A stretch of 64,000 bases of DNA from Gemmata massiliana (GCF_901538265.1 NZ_LR593886.1:9941738-10005737), one strand, 5' to 3'. Positions 18,574-28,880 are shown, numbered from the stretch's first letter. Numbers and translations are program-made. Notes: generated from the letters alone by a model not told the origin.

Positions 18574-19425
18574 TCACTGCCACCGAACTGTGAGCTTCCC
18601 CTCTTCACGGGCACGGCGTTCCAGGCGCCGCAAGCTCCAGCGCGCGACGAAGAAGAACACGACCGCGAGCGAACCCAACACACTCAGTTCGGTCCACACA
18701 TCGAACAGACCGTTCACGCGGAAAAGCACCTGGCGCATGGCGTCCATGCCGAGTGTGAGCGGGATCGCGCTCGCGACGACGGCCACTGCGCGCGGCAACA
18801 CGGACACCGGGAAGTTCGTGCCGCTCATGAGATAAATCGGTTCCTGCAACAGCGCGATGAGGTGCCACGCCTCGCGCCCCCACATCAAGAACACGGACGC
18901 GAACAGCATCCCCAGTCCGTACAGCGCGGCGAGCGTGACAACGAACCCCAGCGCGAGCAGCCACCAACTGGAGGGGTTAATTGGCACATCGAACAGCAGC
19001 ACGCCCGCGACCGTGATCGCGGTGGCGCGAATAATCGTCGTGGTCATCCCGCCGAGCGCCATGCCGGTGAGAATCGCGACCATCGGGGCCGGCGACATCA
19101 CGTACAGTTCGAGGTTCCCGGAGTCGCGTTCCCAGTAGAGTTGCGCGCCCATGCCCCACAACACGTTCAGCCAGAACGTCGTCATCGCGGCGCCGAGCAC
19201 GAGGAACCCGGTGTACGCTTGCGGCGCCTCCATCGCGCGGTACGCATACGCGAACGCGGACACCGCCAGCACCGGCAGCACCGTTTCCTGAATCATCCAG
19301 GAGTTGCTACGGTACAGCCACGCCAACCGCGGATAGGTTCGCGCTTGAACCGCTTGAAGGAAGAGTTTGGCTGACACCGCGAATCCTCTTTCCGCTTTCG
19401 ATGACCACTCCCGACTCTCTTTCAC
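18574..19425 (-). CDS. ABC-2 type permease (drug/polysaccharide export type)
   Basis: 283 residues with about six hydrophobic segments and the ABC-2 core pattern (YWERDSGNLELYVMSPAPM after the second helix, and a loop MSGTNFPVSVLPRAV before the fifth). It starts four bases after the stop of the ATPase gene, so they form a two-gene exporter. Substrate unknown; such pairs serve antibiotics, glycolipids or polysaccharides. Confidence 0.87.
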   Translation of the reverse strand: MKESREWSSKAERGFAVSAKLFLQAVQARTYPRLAWLYRSNSWMIQETVLPVLAVSAFAYAYRAMEAPQAYTGFLVLGAAMTTFWLNVLWGMGAQLYWERDSGNLELYVMSPAPMVAILTGMALGGMTTTIIRATAITVAGVLLFDVPINPSSWWLLALGFVVTLAALYGLGMLFASVFLMWGREAWHLIALLQEPIYLMSGTNFPVSVLPRAVAVVASAIPLTLGMDAMRQVLFRVNGLFDVWTELSVLGSLAVVFFFVARWSLRRLERRAREEGKLTVRWQ

Positions 19426-19429
19426 CCGC

Positions 19430-20470
19430 TCAGCCCTTCGGCCCTTCGTCTTCCGTCAATCCGTGGCCGACCAACTCGATGAACACGTCTTCGAGCGTCG
19501 GTTCAACTTTCTTCATGGTGAGGATGCGCCCCCCGCCGGTCACAAGCGACTGCACCACCGCACCGATGGCCGGCTCCTCGATCAGCGACACCTTGAGTTC
19601 CACCGTCGTGGGCGTGGTGGTCGTGGTCACCTGGTGAACGTCGGGGAGCTTATCGACTCCATCCCATCCCCGATGCCCCGGGGCGAGGCTCAGTTCGTAA
19701 ATGGGGTACTTCTGCACCTGGCGCTTGAGGTTGGCCGGCGTGTCGCACGCGAGCACCTTCCCTCGATCGATGATCGCGAGCCGATCGCAGAGTTCCTCCG
19801 CCTCGGCCATGTAGTGCGTAGTGAGTAGCAGCGTGCGGTCCGGGCGCTCCTTCATCCAATCTTTAACAAAAGTGCGAATTGCCCGCGCGCTCGTCACATC
19901 AAGGCCGAGCGTCGGTTCGTCGAGGAACAGGATCTTGGGATCGGTGATGAACCCGCGGCAGAAGTTCATCTTCTGTCGCTGACCGGTCGAGAGGTGGCTG
20001 ATGCGACTCGTCGCCTTCTCGGTCAGCCCGACGACGCCGAGCATCTTGTCGATGCGCTCCTGCGCAACGGCCGTCGGCACGCCGTAGATGCGTGCGAAGA
20101 GCCATAGATTCTCGCGCACGTTCAGGATGCCGTACCCGCTCGACTCGCCCCCGGACACCATGTTGATGCGCGGGCGGATCTGGTGCGCTTCGGTGACCAC
20201 GTCCAAGCCGTCCACGCGCGCGGAACCGGACGTGGGGGCGAGGAGGGTCGTAAGGATCTTGATGAGGGTCGTTTTCCCGGCCCCGTTCGGCCCGAGCAGC
20301 CCGAACAACTCGCCCGAGCGGACCTCGAGCGACACTTGGTCGAGCGCGACGAAATCGCGCGCCTCGGCCTCGTCGGGTTTTGGTTTGGACCACCAGCGCC
20401 GCTTGCGGGGCTTGCGGTACGTGCGGGTCAGACCTTCGGTGCGGATCGCCAGGGGTTCCATGAACCGCAT
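19430..20470 (-). CDS. ABC-2 type exporter ATP-binding protein
   Basis: 346 residues. Walker A GPNGAGKTT, signature HLSTGQRQKMNF, Walker B ILFLDEPTLGLD and the H-loop TTHYMAEAEELCDR identify a DrrA-like exporter ATPase with a C-terminal extension (about 245-346). A lysine/arginine-rich insertion between the first strand and the D-VALDQVSLEV segment (KPRKRRWWSKPKPDEAEA) is unusual. Start 20470 is used; an ATG at 20461 is equally possible. First gene of the exporter pair with the permease at 18574-19425. Confidence 0.9.
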   Translation of the reverse strand: MRFMEPLAIRTEGLTRTYRKPRKRRWWSKPKPDEAEARDFVALDQVSLEVRSGELFGLLGPNGAGKTTLIKILTTLLAPTSGSARVDGLDVVTEAHQIRPRINMVSGGESSGYGILNVRENLWLFARIYGVPTAVAQERIDKMLGVVGLTEKATSRISHLSTGQRQKMNFCRGFITDPKILFLDEPTLGLDVTSARAIRTFVKDWMKERPDRTLLLTTHYMAEAEELCDRLAIIDRGKVLACDTPANLKRQVQKYPIYELSLAPGHRGWDGVDKLPDVHQVTTTTTPTTVELKVSLIEEPAIGAVVQSLVTGGGRILTMKKVEPTLEDVFIELVGHGLTEDEGPKG

Positions 20471-20747
20471 TCTACGCGCACGGGCACCGGTCAGGGAGCG
20501 GTGGTAATCCGGGTAACTTTCCCCAATACGGGCAAGACGGGCGGTCGATCGGGCCGCGTGCGCCCCAATTCGCGCTCGGAACGGGGAACATCTGTAAGGA
20601 GAGCTTCACACCCACCGTAATGCGTGACTAAACTTCTCCGTCCACCGGCGAAAGTGTATTGACCGCCCATCGCGTCGCCGGTAAATACGCCCAGAATCTA
20701 ACGTTCGGCTTCCCCCGTTCCGAACCTCGTATCCGTCAGGTGACCTG

Positions 20748-23144
20748 ATGCTCCGACGCGCGTACTCGCCCGCGCTTCAGGTAGAGCTAATGGAAGACCG
20801 GCTGAACCCAGCCGGTTCTGTTATTCCCGCCGGAGAGTTCAATTGGACCCAGTACAGCCCAACGGGTGAACTGGGACAGTTGCTCTGGAACGGCGGTAAT
20901 CTCGTTTACCAGTCCCGCGTCGCGGGCACCTGGTCGGCCCAAACCGTTGCGGCGTCCGGTTCGTTCACTGCCGCCGAGTACAACTCGCCCGAGGCCGTGG
21001 AGCGCGCGTCGCAGACGGCGCAGCTCGTGTTCACGACCGACGGCACCCCGCACGCATTTTTCCTCGAGAAATCGTGGAACGGCGCGGTGGGCAAGTACCA
21101 GACGCAGATCCAGCACTACGCGCGCACGTCCGCCGGGTGGCAGAAGATCGAAACGATCACCCCGAACTGGCAGAGCCAGTGGGGGCCAAATAACCTCGTC
21201 GCGGAAGCCGGGGCGAACAACTCGATCCACCTAATCTTCACCGAAACCAACGCCGCGGCGACGGGCGTTGGGAATTTCGGGACCGGCACGCTGATGTACG
21301 CCACCAATGCGGGTGGCTCGTGGGGCTTCGCCAAGATCGCGGACACGGCCGACCTGAGCCAGGACGTGTGGTTCACCGGGGGCCGGTGGACCCCGCGGTT
21401 CCTGTCGCTGGCGGTCGATTCGACGAACCACGCACACGTCACATACACGCCGCAGTTTTACATCGCGGGCGCGTTCTCGACGGTGAACAGCACACTGATG
21501 TACGCCACCAACCGGAGCGGCACCTGGGCGTCGCAAACGGTGATGGCACCGCAGGATAGTACCGCCGACGCCGGTTTGGGTGCGAGCGTCGCGGTGGGAC
21601 CGGGCGACAAAATCGCGATCGCGAGCTACTACGTGGACCGGTACGCTACCGGCTCCCCGCAAAGCTCGAAGCTGATGTACCACACGCTCACCGCGAACGG
21701 GTGGACGCACGCCACGGTCACCAGCACACCCGACGGATACGTTGCGGGTGACGGCGCGCGGTTCACCGGGTTCGCGCCGCAACTCTACTTCGACGCCGCG
21801 GGGCGCGCGAACATCGTCTTCTCCGACGAAGCCGGCGAACACCTTCCGGTGAGCTACGCGAACGAGTTCGCGGGCCAAATTCGGCTCGCGACGCTCAACG
21901 GCTCGACGTGGTCGCTTTCGACGGTGTTCCGCCAAACCGACCCGATTCACAACCAGCTCTTTTTCCCGGTCGCGGCTACGTACAAGGGCCAAACGACGTT
22001 CGCCGGATTGCAAGCCACGAGCACGGTCGACGGGAACAAGAACCCGATTCGCACCGATTTCGCGGTGGTCAATGTAAACACCCCTTACGGCTCCGCTGCG
22101 CCTCCCGTATCGAACGTTCCACCAGTCGTCTCTCCACCCGTGGTGTCCCTGCCGGTCGCACAGCCCGTGTCGTCGGGAACCGCAGCCGTCACGGGGTGGG
22201 CGGTCGCGACCAATGCCGGCACAACGACGACGCAGGTACTCGTGTACCGGCCAGACGGCAGTGTGGCGATGACGGTGAAGCCGTTCGGCGACGGGTACCG
22301 CGGCGGGGTACGTATCGCGCGAGCAGATATCAACGGTGATGGCGTCGCGGACCTCATTACCGCCAGTGGTGCGGGGATTGGTGCGCGCGTCCGCGTGTGG
22401 GACGGCGCGACCGCGGCCATGATCGCGGACTTCGACCCGTTCCCAGGGTACCAGGGCGGGCTATGGGTCACGGCTGGCGACCTGAATGCGGACGGCGTGC
22501 CCGACATCGCGATCGGTACCGATCTGGGGAACGTGCCCCACGTCAAGGTGTTTAGCGGGCGCGGGTTCGGCGAACTGGCGAGCTTCTACGCCTACGCGCC
22601 CGGGTTCCTGGGTGGCGTCCGGGTCGCGATGGGCGACCTGAACCGCGACGGGTACGCGGATCTCGTTACCGGCGCCGGGTATGGGGCCGGACCGCACGTG
22701 GCTGTGTTCGACGGCCGGAGCCTCGCGCTCGGTCAGGGGCCGCGGAAGCTGGTGAACGATTTTTACATGTACTCGCCCACGATGACCGCCGGGCTGAACC
22801 TCACGGTGGGCGACGTGGACGGAGACGGGTTCGCGGACATCATCGCCGGTCCAGGCGGTGGCCCCGCGCACCTGCGCATCATCAGCGGTCAGGCGCTCAC
22901 GAGCGGTCAGGGAGAAATCGACTTGGTCAGCACCATCGCCTGGACCGGTGACACGAGCGGGCTGCGCGTGACCGCAGTGGACGCGGACGGCGACGGGCGC
23001 CTCGACGTGATGCTCACCCCGGGTAACTCGACCAACGGGCGCATCGGTCTGGTCACGTCGGCGAACCTGCTCCCGCCGAACCCGACCGGGGTCCAGTGGA
23101 TCGACACGTTCCCCGGCCTCACCACCAGCGTGTTCGTCGGCTGA
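20748..23144 (+). CDS. FG-GAP/VCBS repeat surface protein with planctomycete LEDR-type N-terminus
   Basis: 798 residues. Residues 12-22 (VELMEDRLNPA) match the LExLEDRxxPA motif at the N-terminus of many exported planctomycete proteins. The N-terminal 440 residues look like a beta-propeller with repeated segments (LMYATN, SGTWASQTV). A proline/valine linker follows, and the last 300 residues contain at least five calcium-type D-x-[DN]-x-D-G loops (DINGDGVAD, DLNADGVPD, DLNRDGYAD, DVDGDGFAD, DADGDGRLD) of FG-GAP repeats. Probably a secreted or cell-surface structural or adhesive protein. AGGTGA precedes the ATG. A strong terminator follows. Confidence 0.88.
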   Translation: MLRRAYSPALQVELMEDRLNPAGSVIPAGEFNWTQYSPTGELGQLLWNGGNLVYQSRVAGTWSAQTVAASGSFTAAEYNSPEAVERASQTAQLVFTTDGTPHAFFLEKSWNGAVGKYQTQIQHYARTSAGWQKIETITPNWQSQWGPNNLVAEAGANNSIHLIFTETNAAATGVGNFGTGTLMYATNAGGSWGFAKIADTADLSQDVWFTGGRWTPRFLSLAVDSTNHAHVTYTPQFYIAGAFSTVNSTLMYATNRSGTWASQTVMAPQDSTADAGLGASVAVGPGDKIAIASYYVDRYATGSPQSSKLMYHTLTANGWTHATVTSTPDGYVAGDGARFTGFAPQLYFDAAGRANIVFSDEAGEHLPVSYANEFAGQIRLATLNGSTWSLSTVFRQTDPIHNQLFFPVAATYKGQTTFAGLQATSTVDGNKNPIRTDFAVVNVNTPYGSAAPPVSNVPPVVSPPVVSLPVAQPVSSGTAAVTGWAVATNAGTTTTQVLVYRPDGSVAMTVKPFGDGYRGGVRIARADINGDGVADLITASGAGIGARVRVWDGATAAMIADFDPFPGYQGGLWVTAGDLNADGVPDIAIGTDLGNVPHVKVFSGRGFGELASFYAYAPGFLGGVRVAMGDLNRDGYADLVTGAGYGAGPHVAVFDGRSLALGQGPRKLVNDFYMYSPTMTAGLNLTVGDVDGDGFADIIAGPGGGPAHLRIISGQALTSGQGEIDLVSTIAWTGDTSGLRVTAVDADGDGRLDVMLTPGNSTNGRIGLVTSANLLPPNPTGVQWIDTFPGLTTSVFVG

Positions 23145-23175
23145 GTAAGTTGTCAAAGACCGGATATTTTGGGGC

Positions 23176-23206
23176 GCCCCCGCTCGTCCTGAGCGGGGGC
23201 TTTTTT
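23176..23206 (+). terminator. Rho-independent terminator
   Basis: A ten-base GC-rich perfect stem (23176-23185 and 23191-23200) with a five-base loop is followed directly by TTTTTT. It lies 31 bases after the FG-GAP protein stop. Confidence 0.92.
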
Positions 23207-23265
23207 GCGCCCCTCCGCGCGGGTACCATGTGCGAATCTGCCACTCACCTGTTGAGTTCTCGCAC

Positions 23266-26200
23266 ATGATCTCGCACGTCCGCCGCCTCCGTGTGGCTCT
23301 TGCGCTGATTGCCTTCGGCTCCTTGACTCTTGTGTTGGGTACTGTCGGCTCGCCCCGTTCACGAGCCGACACGAAGCCCGAACACCCTATCCCGGAACCG
23401 TACAAGCAATCCCCTCCGAGTCACTTCGAGTGCCGCTGGGCCGATGCTCCCATCACCCTGGACGGCGTCGCGGACGAAAGCGCCTGGAAACACGCACAGG
23501 CGATCAATGCATTTCACGTACCGTGGCTCGGCGACAAGGCCCGCGTGTCTCGCACCGCGACCACGGCGAAGCTCCTCTGGGACCGCGAGTACCTGTACTT
23601 CCACGCCGAGATGGAGGACTCCGATCTCTTCGCAGACATCACAGACCACGATGGCGATTTGTGGAAGAACGACGTGTTCGAGATCTTCTTGCGCCCGGAT
23701 TCCGAGAAGTCCGGCTACTACGAGTTTCAGGTGAGTGCTGCGGGCACCAAATTCGATGCCTTTTACCCAAAGTACGCCCCCAACTCGCTCGCAAAGCAAT
23801 CGAAGATCGGCGCGTTCCGGATGGAATCGAAGGTGAAGCTGAACGGCACCCTGAACAAGCGCGACGACACGGACAAAGGGTGGAGCGTCGAGGGGCGCAT
23901 CCCGTGGAGCGACTTCCTGCGCACGGGCGGGCGGCCGGTGGCGGGCGAGAAGTGGAAGCTGAACCTGTGCCGGTTCGACTACAACGCGAACTGGAAGGAT
24001 GCGGAACTGTCGTGCGTTGCGCCAATCGCGAAGAAGAAAATTCCACCGTTCTTCCATCAAAGTGAGGACTACGCGACGCTCGCGTTCGTCGGCCCGGACG
24101 CGACCACCGCGAAGCCGTTCGGCATCGACAAGCGCGAACCGCTCACCACCTCCACCGTCGCCGGCTTCCCCGATCCCCCGCCGCCGTTCGTCGCGGTCCG
24201 CGCCCTCGACAAGTACCGCCCAGAGTTCCCGATTCGTGCTGAGCCGATCCCGGGCACTCGCGACCTGCTCGTCATCACGCAACCGCAACCCTACGGGGCG
24301 ACACAGATGTGGCGCGCCGCGTATGCCGCCGGTACCACTACCAAGGACGCGGTGAAGCAATTGGACACGCCGAACGGCGGAACCGCCTACGATATCGCGT
24401 TCCACCCGAAGTTCGCGGAGAACCAGTTCGTGTACATCGGCTGGAACGGGGCGACGCCCGGGCGTAAGGGGAAGTGGAGCACGATCACGCGCTACACGAT
24501 GAGCAAGACCGCGCCACACGATCTCGACCCCAAGAGCGCGAAGACCATCATCGAATGGGAGTCCGACGGCCACAACGGGTGCGCAGTGTGTTTCGGGAGC
24601 GACGGCTCGATGTTCGTCACCAGTGGCGACGGTACCTCGGATTCGGACACGAATCTCACGGGTCAGCGCACGGACCTGTTGCTCGCGAAGGTGCTTCGCA
24701 TCGACGTCGATGTGCCCGCCGACGGCAAGGCGTACAGCATTCCGAAGGACAATCCGTTTGTGGGTCAGAAAGATTTCGCCCCCGAGACGTGGGCCTACGG
24801 GTTGCGCAACCCGTGGCGCATCACCTTCGACGCGAAGACGAAACAGCTCTGGGTCGGTCAAAACGGCCAGGATTTGTGGGAACAAGCGTACCTGGTGCGG
24901 CGGGGGGAGAACTACGGGTGGAGCGTGGTAGAAGGTAACCACCCGTTCTACCCGAACCGTAAAGCCGGCCCGACGCCGATCAGCAAACCCACGGTCGAGC
25001 ACCACCACTCGGAAGCCCGCTCACTCACGGGCGGGGTGGTGTACCACGGTGCCAAGCACCCGGACCTGCAAGGCGCGTACATTTACGGCGACTACAGTAC
25101 CGGGCACATCTGGGCCGTGAAGCACACCGGGACGAAGATCGAGTGGCACAAAAAGATCGCGATCACCACGCTGAAGATCACGAGCTTCGCGCTCGATCCC
25201 GACGGCGAACTCCTGATCTGCCACCACTCCGCTCCCGGCGACGGTGGGGTGTACACGCTCGCCCCTAACACGGCCAAGCACGCGGGCACGTTCCCCAAGA
25301 AGCTGAGCGACAGCGGGCTGTTCGACTCGGTGAAGGACCACCGGATGAAACCGGGCGTGATCCCGTACTCGGTCAACGCCCCGTTCTGGTCCGACGGTGC
25401 CCACAAGGAGCGCTTCCTGGCGGTGCCCGAGGGGACGATCCAGTTCAAGCGCAGCGGCGGGTGGGACATGCCCGATAAAACCGTGCTCGTGAAGAGTTTC
25501 GCGCTCGAACAAAATGAGGGCGATCCCAATAGCCGAAAGTGGATCGAAACGCGGTTCATGACGAAGCAGGACGGCGAGTGGTACGGCTACTCCTACGTGT
25601 GGAACGAGGCCGGGACCGACGCCACGCTCGTCGACTCTGCGGGCCTCGATCGCACGTTTACGATAACTACGGCGGCGGGTAAGCGCCAACAGGCGTGGCA
25701 CTACCCGAGCCGGGCCGAGTGCATGGTGTGCCACAGCCGCGCCGCGAACTACGTGTTGGGGCTGTGCGAAGTGCAAATGAACAAGGACCACACCTACCCG
25801 AACGGGCGCACGGACAACCAGCTCCGCGTGCTCGAACGACTCGGACTATTGAACGTGGCGTGGGCAGGCGAGGTGGAGGGAGCGGTCAAAGATGCCACGG
25901 ACCGGCAGCAACCGGATCAGCGCGAGCCAAAACCAACAGGCATGCTGCCATTCGCCCCCGCGGGGCTCAAAAAGCTCGCTGACCCTTACGACAAGACACA
26001 AGACCTGACCGCCCGCGCGAAAGCGTGGTTGCACACGAACTGCGCGACCTGCCACGTCGAAGCCGGCGGCGGGAACGCCCAAATGCAACTCGACTTCCCG
26101 ACCGAGTGGAGCAAAATGCGGCTCATCGGCACGAACCCAGTTCACCAGACATTCGATTTGAAGGACGCGAAACTTATCGCTCCAGGCTCCCCCGAAAAGA

Positions 26201-26331
26201 GCGTGGTGATCCACCGTATCGGCCAACGCGGGCCGAACTCGGGGCAGATGCCCCCACTATCAACGACCCGCGTGGACGTGCTCGGGGTGGAGCTGATGAC
26301 CGAGTGGTGTAAGAGCCTGAAGAAGCCATAA
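23266..26331 (+). CDS. Exported CBM9-like/PQQ-dependent glucose-sorbosone dehydrogenase-like/cytochrome c fusion
   Basis: 1021 residues from ATG 23266, which starts a signal peptide (ALALIAFGSLTLVLG). Residues about 40-265 resemble a carbohydrate-binding CBM9/DOMON-like sandwich, and about 280-600 resemble the glucose/sorbosone dehydrogenase beta-propeller (GGTAYDIAFHPKF, then AYGLRNPWRI). The last 350 residues carry two c-type heme attachment sites, CMVCH at 819 and CATCH at 926. This predicts a periplasmic quinoprotein that oxidises a sugar and passes electrons to its own heme domain, with a glycan-binding module in front. PQQ dependence is a family inference. An upstream ATG at 23230 has no signal peptide and was rejected. 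Confidence 0.82.
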   Translation: MISHVRRLRVALALIAFGSLTLVLGTVGSPRSRADTKPEHPIPEPYKQSPPSHFECRWADAPITLDGVADESAWKHAQAINAFHVPWLGDKARVSRTATTAKLLWDREYLYFHAEMEDSDLFADITDHDGDLWKNDVFEIFLRPDSEKSGYYEFQVSAAGTKFDAFYPKYAPNSLAKQSKIGAFRMESKVKLNGTLNKRDDTDKGWSVEGRIPWSDFLRTGGRPVAGEKWKLNLCRFDYNANWKDAELSCVAPIAKKKIPPFFHQSEDYATLAFVGPDATTAKPFGIDKREPLTTSTVAGFPDPPPPFVAVRALDKYRPEFPIRAEPIPGTRDLLVITQPQPYGATQMWRAAYAAGTTTKDAVKQLDTPNGGTAYDIAFHPKFAENQFVYIGWNGATPGRKGKWSTITRYTMSKTAPHDLDPKSAKTIIEWESDGHNGCAVCFGSDGSMFVTSGDGTSDSDTNLTGQRTDLLLAKVLRIDVDVPADGKAYSIPKDNPFVGQKDFAPETWAYGLRNPWRITFDAKTKQLWVGQNGQDLWEQAYLVRRGENYGWSVVEGNHPFYPNRKAGPTPISKPTVEHHHSEARSLTGGVVYHGAKHPDLQGAYIYGDYSTGHIWAVKHTGTKIEWHKKIAITTLKITSFALDPDGELLICHHSAPGDGGVYTLAPNTAKHAGTFPKKLSDSGLFDSVKDHRMKPGVIPYSVNAPFWSDGAHKERFLAVPEGTIQFKRSGGWDMPDKTVLVKSFALEQNEGDPNSRKWIETRFMTKQDGEWYGYSYVWNEAGTDATLVDSAGLDRTFTITTAAGKRQQAWHYPSRAECMVCHSRAANYVLGLCEVQMNKDHTYPNGRTDNQLRVLERLGLLNVAWAGEVEGAVKDATDRQQPDQREPKPTGMLPFAPAGLKKLADPYDKTQDLTARAKAWLHTNCATCHVEAGGGNAQMQLDFPTEWSKMRLIGTNPVHQTFDLKDAKLIAPGSPEKSVVIHRIGQRGPNSGQMPPLSTTRVDVLGVELMTEWCKSLKKP

Positions 26332-26346
26332 GTGTGTTGATCTCGT

Positions 26347-26390
26347 GTCGCAAGAGGTTGGTGGTAGCATTCCCGCCGGCCTCTTGTGAC
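26347..26390. terminator. Hairpin between convergent genes
   Basis: Arms 26347-26357 and 26380-26390 pair over eleven bases with one G-U-type mismatch. It sits between the stops of the dehydrogenase fusion and the LRR lipoprotein. No U-tract is evident, so it is a weak candidate. Confidence 0.4.
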
Positions 26391-26434
26391 AAGAAATCAG
26401 AGCCGAACCTATCTGCCAACACAGCAACCTCGGA

Positions 26435-27883
26435 TCACCCCGCGTCAATTTTGACCCCAGGCCGCGCGAACGTCCCGGCCTCAATCACCCCGCGTTTCGT
26501 CACTTTTGTGTCGCGTGCGTACAGGAACTTCAGCCCCGCACCCCGCGCCGCGTCTTTCAGCCCAGCGTCGGTAAGTGGTGTCTCGTTGAACGATGCGATC
26601 TCCAGTTCCGGTAACGTGCCCACGAGTTTCGCGGCGCCGTCGCCGGCCTTCGTTCCAGAGAGATCGAGGTTCGTCAACTTTTTCAGTGCCCCGAGTGCAG
26701 TCAGCCCGACATCCGTGACCGGACACGCGGTCAGCGAGAGGTTCGTCAGGGCAGTAAACCGCGTGAGGTGAGCGCCGCCCGCGTCATTGAATTTGGTGCC
26801 GTTGAGGTTCAGCTTTCGCAGAACCGACGGCTGCGCGAACTTCGCGAACGCGGTACCAGTAACGGCCGTCTTCTCCAGGTTCAGTACTCGCAGAGTGCGC
26901 ACAGCGCCGAGCGCCGCGACACCGAGGTCGGTAGCCTTCGTTTCTTCGAGGTGCAGCTCCTTGAGGGCGGGCAGCTTCCCGATGGCGCCCAGCCCGACAT
27001 CTCCGACAGCGGTCTGACTCAGATTCAGATCCACCAGTTTCTTCGCACGATCGAAGTATTTGGCACCGGCATCGGTCACTTTCGTCGCGCGAATGTCCAG
27101 AGTTTCCAGTGCGGGCAACCCGACCGTTGCTTCAAGGCCCGTGTCGTCGAAATGTGAGTTCGGTGCCTCGATGAATCGGAGTTTCGCCCACCCCGGCGCG
27201 GCGAACGCAGTCCCGGTCACCGGTGTCGAATACAAACTGATACTGACCAGTTCCGGCACCCCACTCAGTTCGCGCAAGCCCGTATCGGTAATTCGGGAAG
27301 AGTTAAAGGCGACCTCTTCGAGTTTCCTGCACCGTCCGATGGGCTTACACGCCGCGTCCGTAAGCGGGCACTCCACGAACGCGAGCACTTTCAGTCGCGG
27401 GAGCTTCGCGAGCACACCGAAGTTGGTTCCGCTCACGTTCACACACCGCAGCAAGCTCAAGCGCTCCAGGTATTCGATCCCGTCCAAGTGCTGGACGCTC
27501 TCATCCGTCAGCGCGTCGTTTTCGATACTCAGTTCGATGACGCACTTTAATCCCTTCAGTAAGGGCACTAACACTGCGGCGCTGGTGTCGCGGCCGATGC
27601 CGACGATGTACCCGCCGTTCGCCTGCGGGCCGAATACGCTCGCGCCCTGCTTTTGAAGTTCATCCAGTTTGGCCTTGTCCGCGTCCGTGACCGACACCTG
27701 CTCCGGGAGCGGTACGATCGGAGCAATAGGTTGTTGACCTTTGGGAAGCGCGACAACCGACGGATCGTTCTTCAGTGGAATTGCCGGATGATCTTGCGGA
27801 GAACTGGTACTTTCTTTCGCGCCGCACCCGACGAGCACAACCAAGCCCAGCGCCACGACGGGAAGCGATTGGTCGGCGCGCAT
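26435..27883 (-). CDS. Leucine-rich-repeat lipoprotein
   Basis: 482 residues. The ATG at 27883 begins a lipoprotein signal with lipobox LVGC. From about residue 95 the chain is built of some 15 LRR units of about 24 residues of the planctomycete type (pattern L-x-x-L-x-L-x-x-T-x-V-T-D-x-G-L). It is likely an extracytoplasmic solenoid for protein-protein contact. It lies 88 bases downstream of the WD40 gene on the same strand, and the two may be co-transcribed. Partners unknown. Confidence 0.85.
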   Translation of the reverse strand: MRADQSLPVVALGLVVLVGCGAKESTSSPQDHPAIPLKNDPSVVALPKGQQPIAPIVPLPEQVSVTDADKAKLDELQKQGASVFGPQANGGYIVGIGRDTSAAVLVPLLKGLKCVIELSIENDALTDESVQHLDGIEYLERLSLLRCVNVSGTNFGVLAKLPRLKVLAFVECPLTDAACKPIGRCRKLEEVAFNSSRITDTGLRELSGVPELVSISLYSTPVTGTAFAAPGWAKLRFIEAPNSHFDDTGLEATVGLPALETLDIRATKVTDAGAKYFDRAKKLVDLNLSQTAVGDVGLGAIGKLPALKELHLEETKATDLGVAALGAVRTLRVLNLEKTAVTGTAFAKFAQPSVLRKLNLNGTKFNDAGGAHLTRFTALTNLSLTACPVTDVGLTALGALKKLTNLDLSGTKAGDGAAKLVGTLPELEIASFNETPLTDAGLKDAARGAGLKFLYARDTKVTKRGVIEAGTFARPGVKIDAG

Positions 27884-27971
27884 GGTGTGGGTTCTCGCGT
27901 GGCCGCAGGAGAGCGAGCCGTTATTGAACCACACTTGTTCCGATCGCGGAAGGTTTTGGCCCTTCGCGCCT

Positions 27972-28880
27972 CTACACATCTATGTCCCAGACCACGACCT
28001 TCCCGTCGGTGCCGCCCACCGCGCCCAGCAACCCGTCTGTACTGAACGCGGCCGTGCGGATCTCGCCGACGCCCCACTCGAACATTTTCAGTTCCGCGCC
28101 CGAAGTCGGCTCCCACAACCGCGCGGTGCCGTCCCCGGACGCGGTGAGAAGGGTACGCCCGTCGGCCGACCAGCACGCGGACCACACCAGTTTCGTGTGC
28201 CCGGTGCAAGTAACCTGTGCCCCACCCTCTTGCGATAACGGATAGATCGAAACGAGTTTTCGGTACCCAACGGCGAGCCGTGTGCCGTCCGGAGAAAATT
28301 TGATCGGCCCGTGATGGGTGGAGTGCGTGTGCGGAACCGGGCGGACCAACTTTCCCGTCGCCGGATCCCACAATTCGGCGCGCGCGAGGACATTCGTTGC
28401 TAACAGTGAGCCGTCCGGGGAGAAATCCAAGCACGGCACATTAGCGATCGCAAACTCCACATCCGGCGCTCGCAAAGCTGTAGCAAACGACCGGCCCGAA
28501 TCGTTCCAAACCGATACGCGGCTCGCGGTCCCTGCGGCGAGCCGCGGGTTAGGCCCGCGTCCGAACGCCAGTTCATAGAACCCGTCGCTCCCCTTGCGAT
28601 CTCGGCCAATGAGAATAGCGAGTTCGTTCCAGTTCACCGTATCCCACACGCGAACCGAACCGGACATGCCCACCGCGAGTAACGGTGCGTCGGGCGCGAA
28701 CGCGACCGACTGCGCGTCGCGGTCCCGAACCCCGAGATCGAGTTTGCGGATCAACTCACCGGTGAGCGGGTTCCATAACGATACGGAGCGCGCGCTCCCA
28801 CTTGCAGTAACGAGCGCGGTTCCGTCCGGGCTGAATGCAATCGCCCGAACTTTCCCCTTGTGTGCCTGCCACACGAACAT
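27972..28880 (-). CDS. WD40-repeat beta-propeller protein
   Basis: 302 residues composed of about six WD40 units (FSPDGTALVTASG, then CWSADGRTLLTASGDGTARLW, ending GTDGKVVVWDIDV). There is no signal peptide, so it is probably cytoplasmic. Stand-alone WD40 proteins are common in planctomycetes and act as scaffolds. The frame start at 28880 begins the first blade directly. It precedes the LRR lipoprotein gene on the same strand. Function unknown. Confidence 0.85.
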   Translation of the reverse strand: MFVWQAHKGKVRAIAFSPDGTALVTASGSARSVSLWNPLTGELIRKLDLGVRDRDAQSVAFAPDAPLLAVGMSGSVRVWDTVNWNELAILIGRDRKGSDGFYELAFGRGPNPRLAAGTASRVSVWNDSGRSFATALRAPDVEFAIANVPCLDFSPDGSLLATNVLARAELWDPATGKLVRPVPHTHSTHHGPIKFSPDGTRLAVGYRKLVSIYPLSQEGGAQVTCTGHTKLVWSACWSADGRTLLTASGDGTARLWEPTSGAELKMFEWGVGEIRTAAFSTDGLLGAVGGTDGKVVVWDIDV

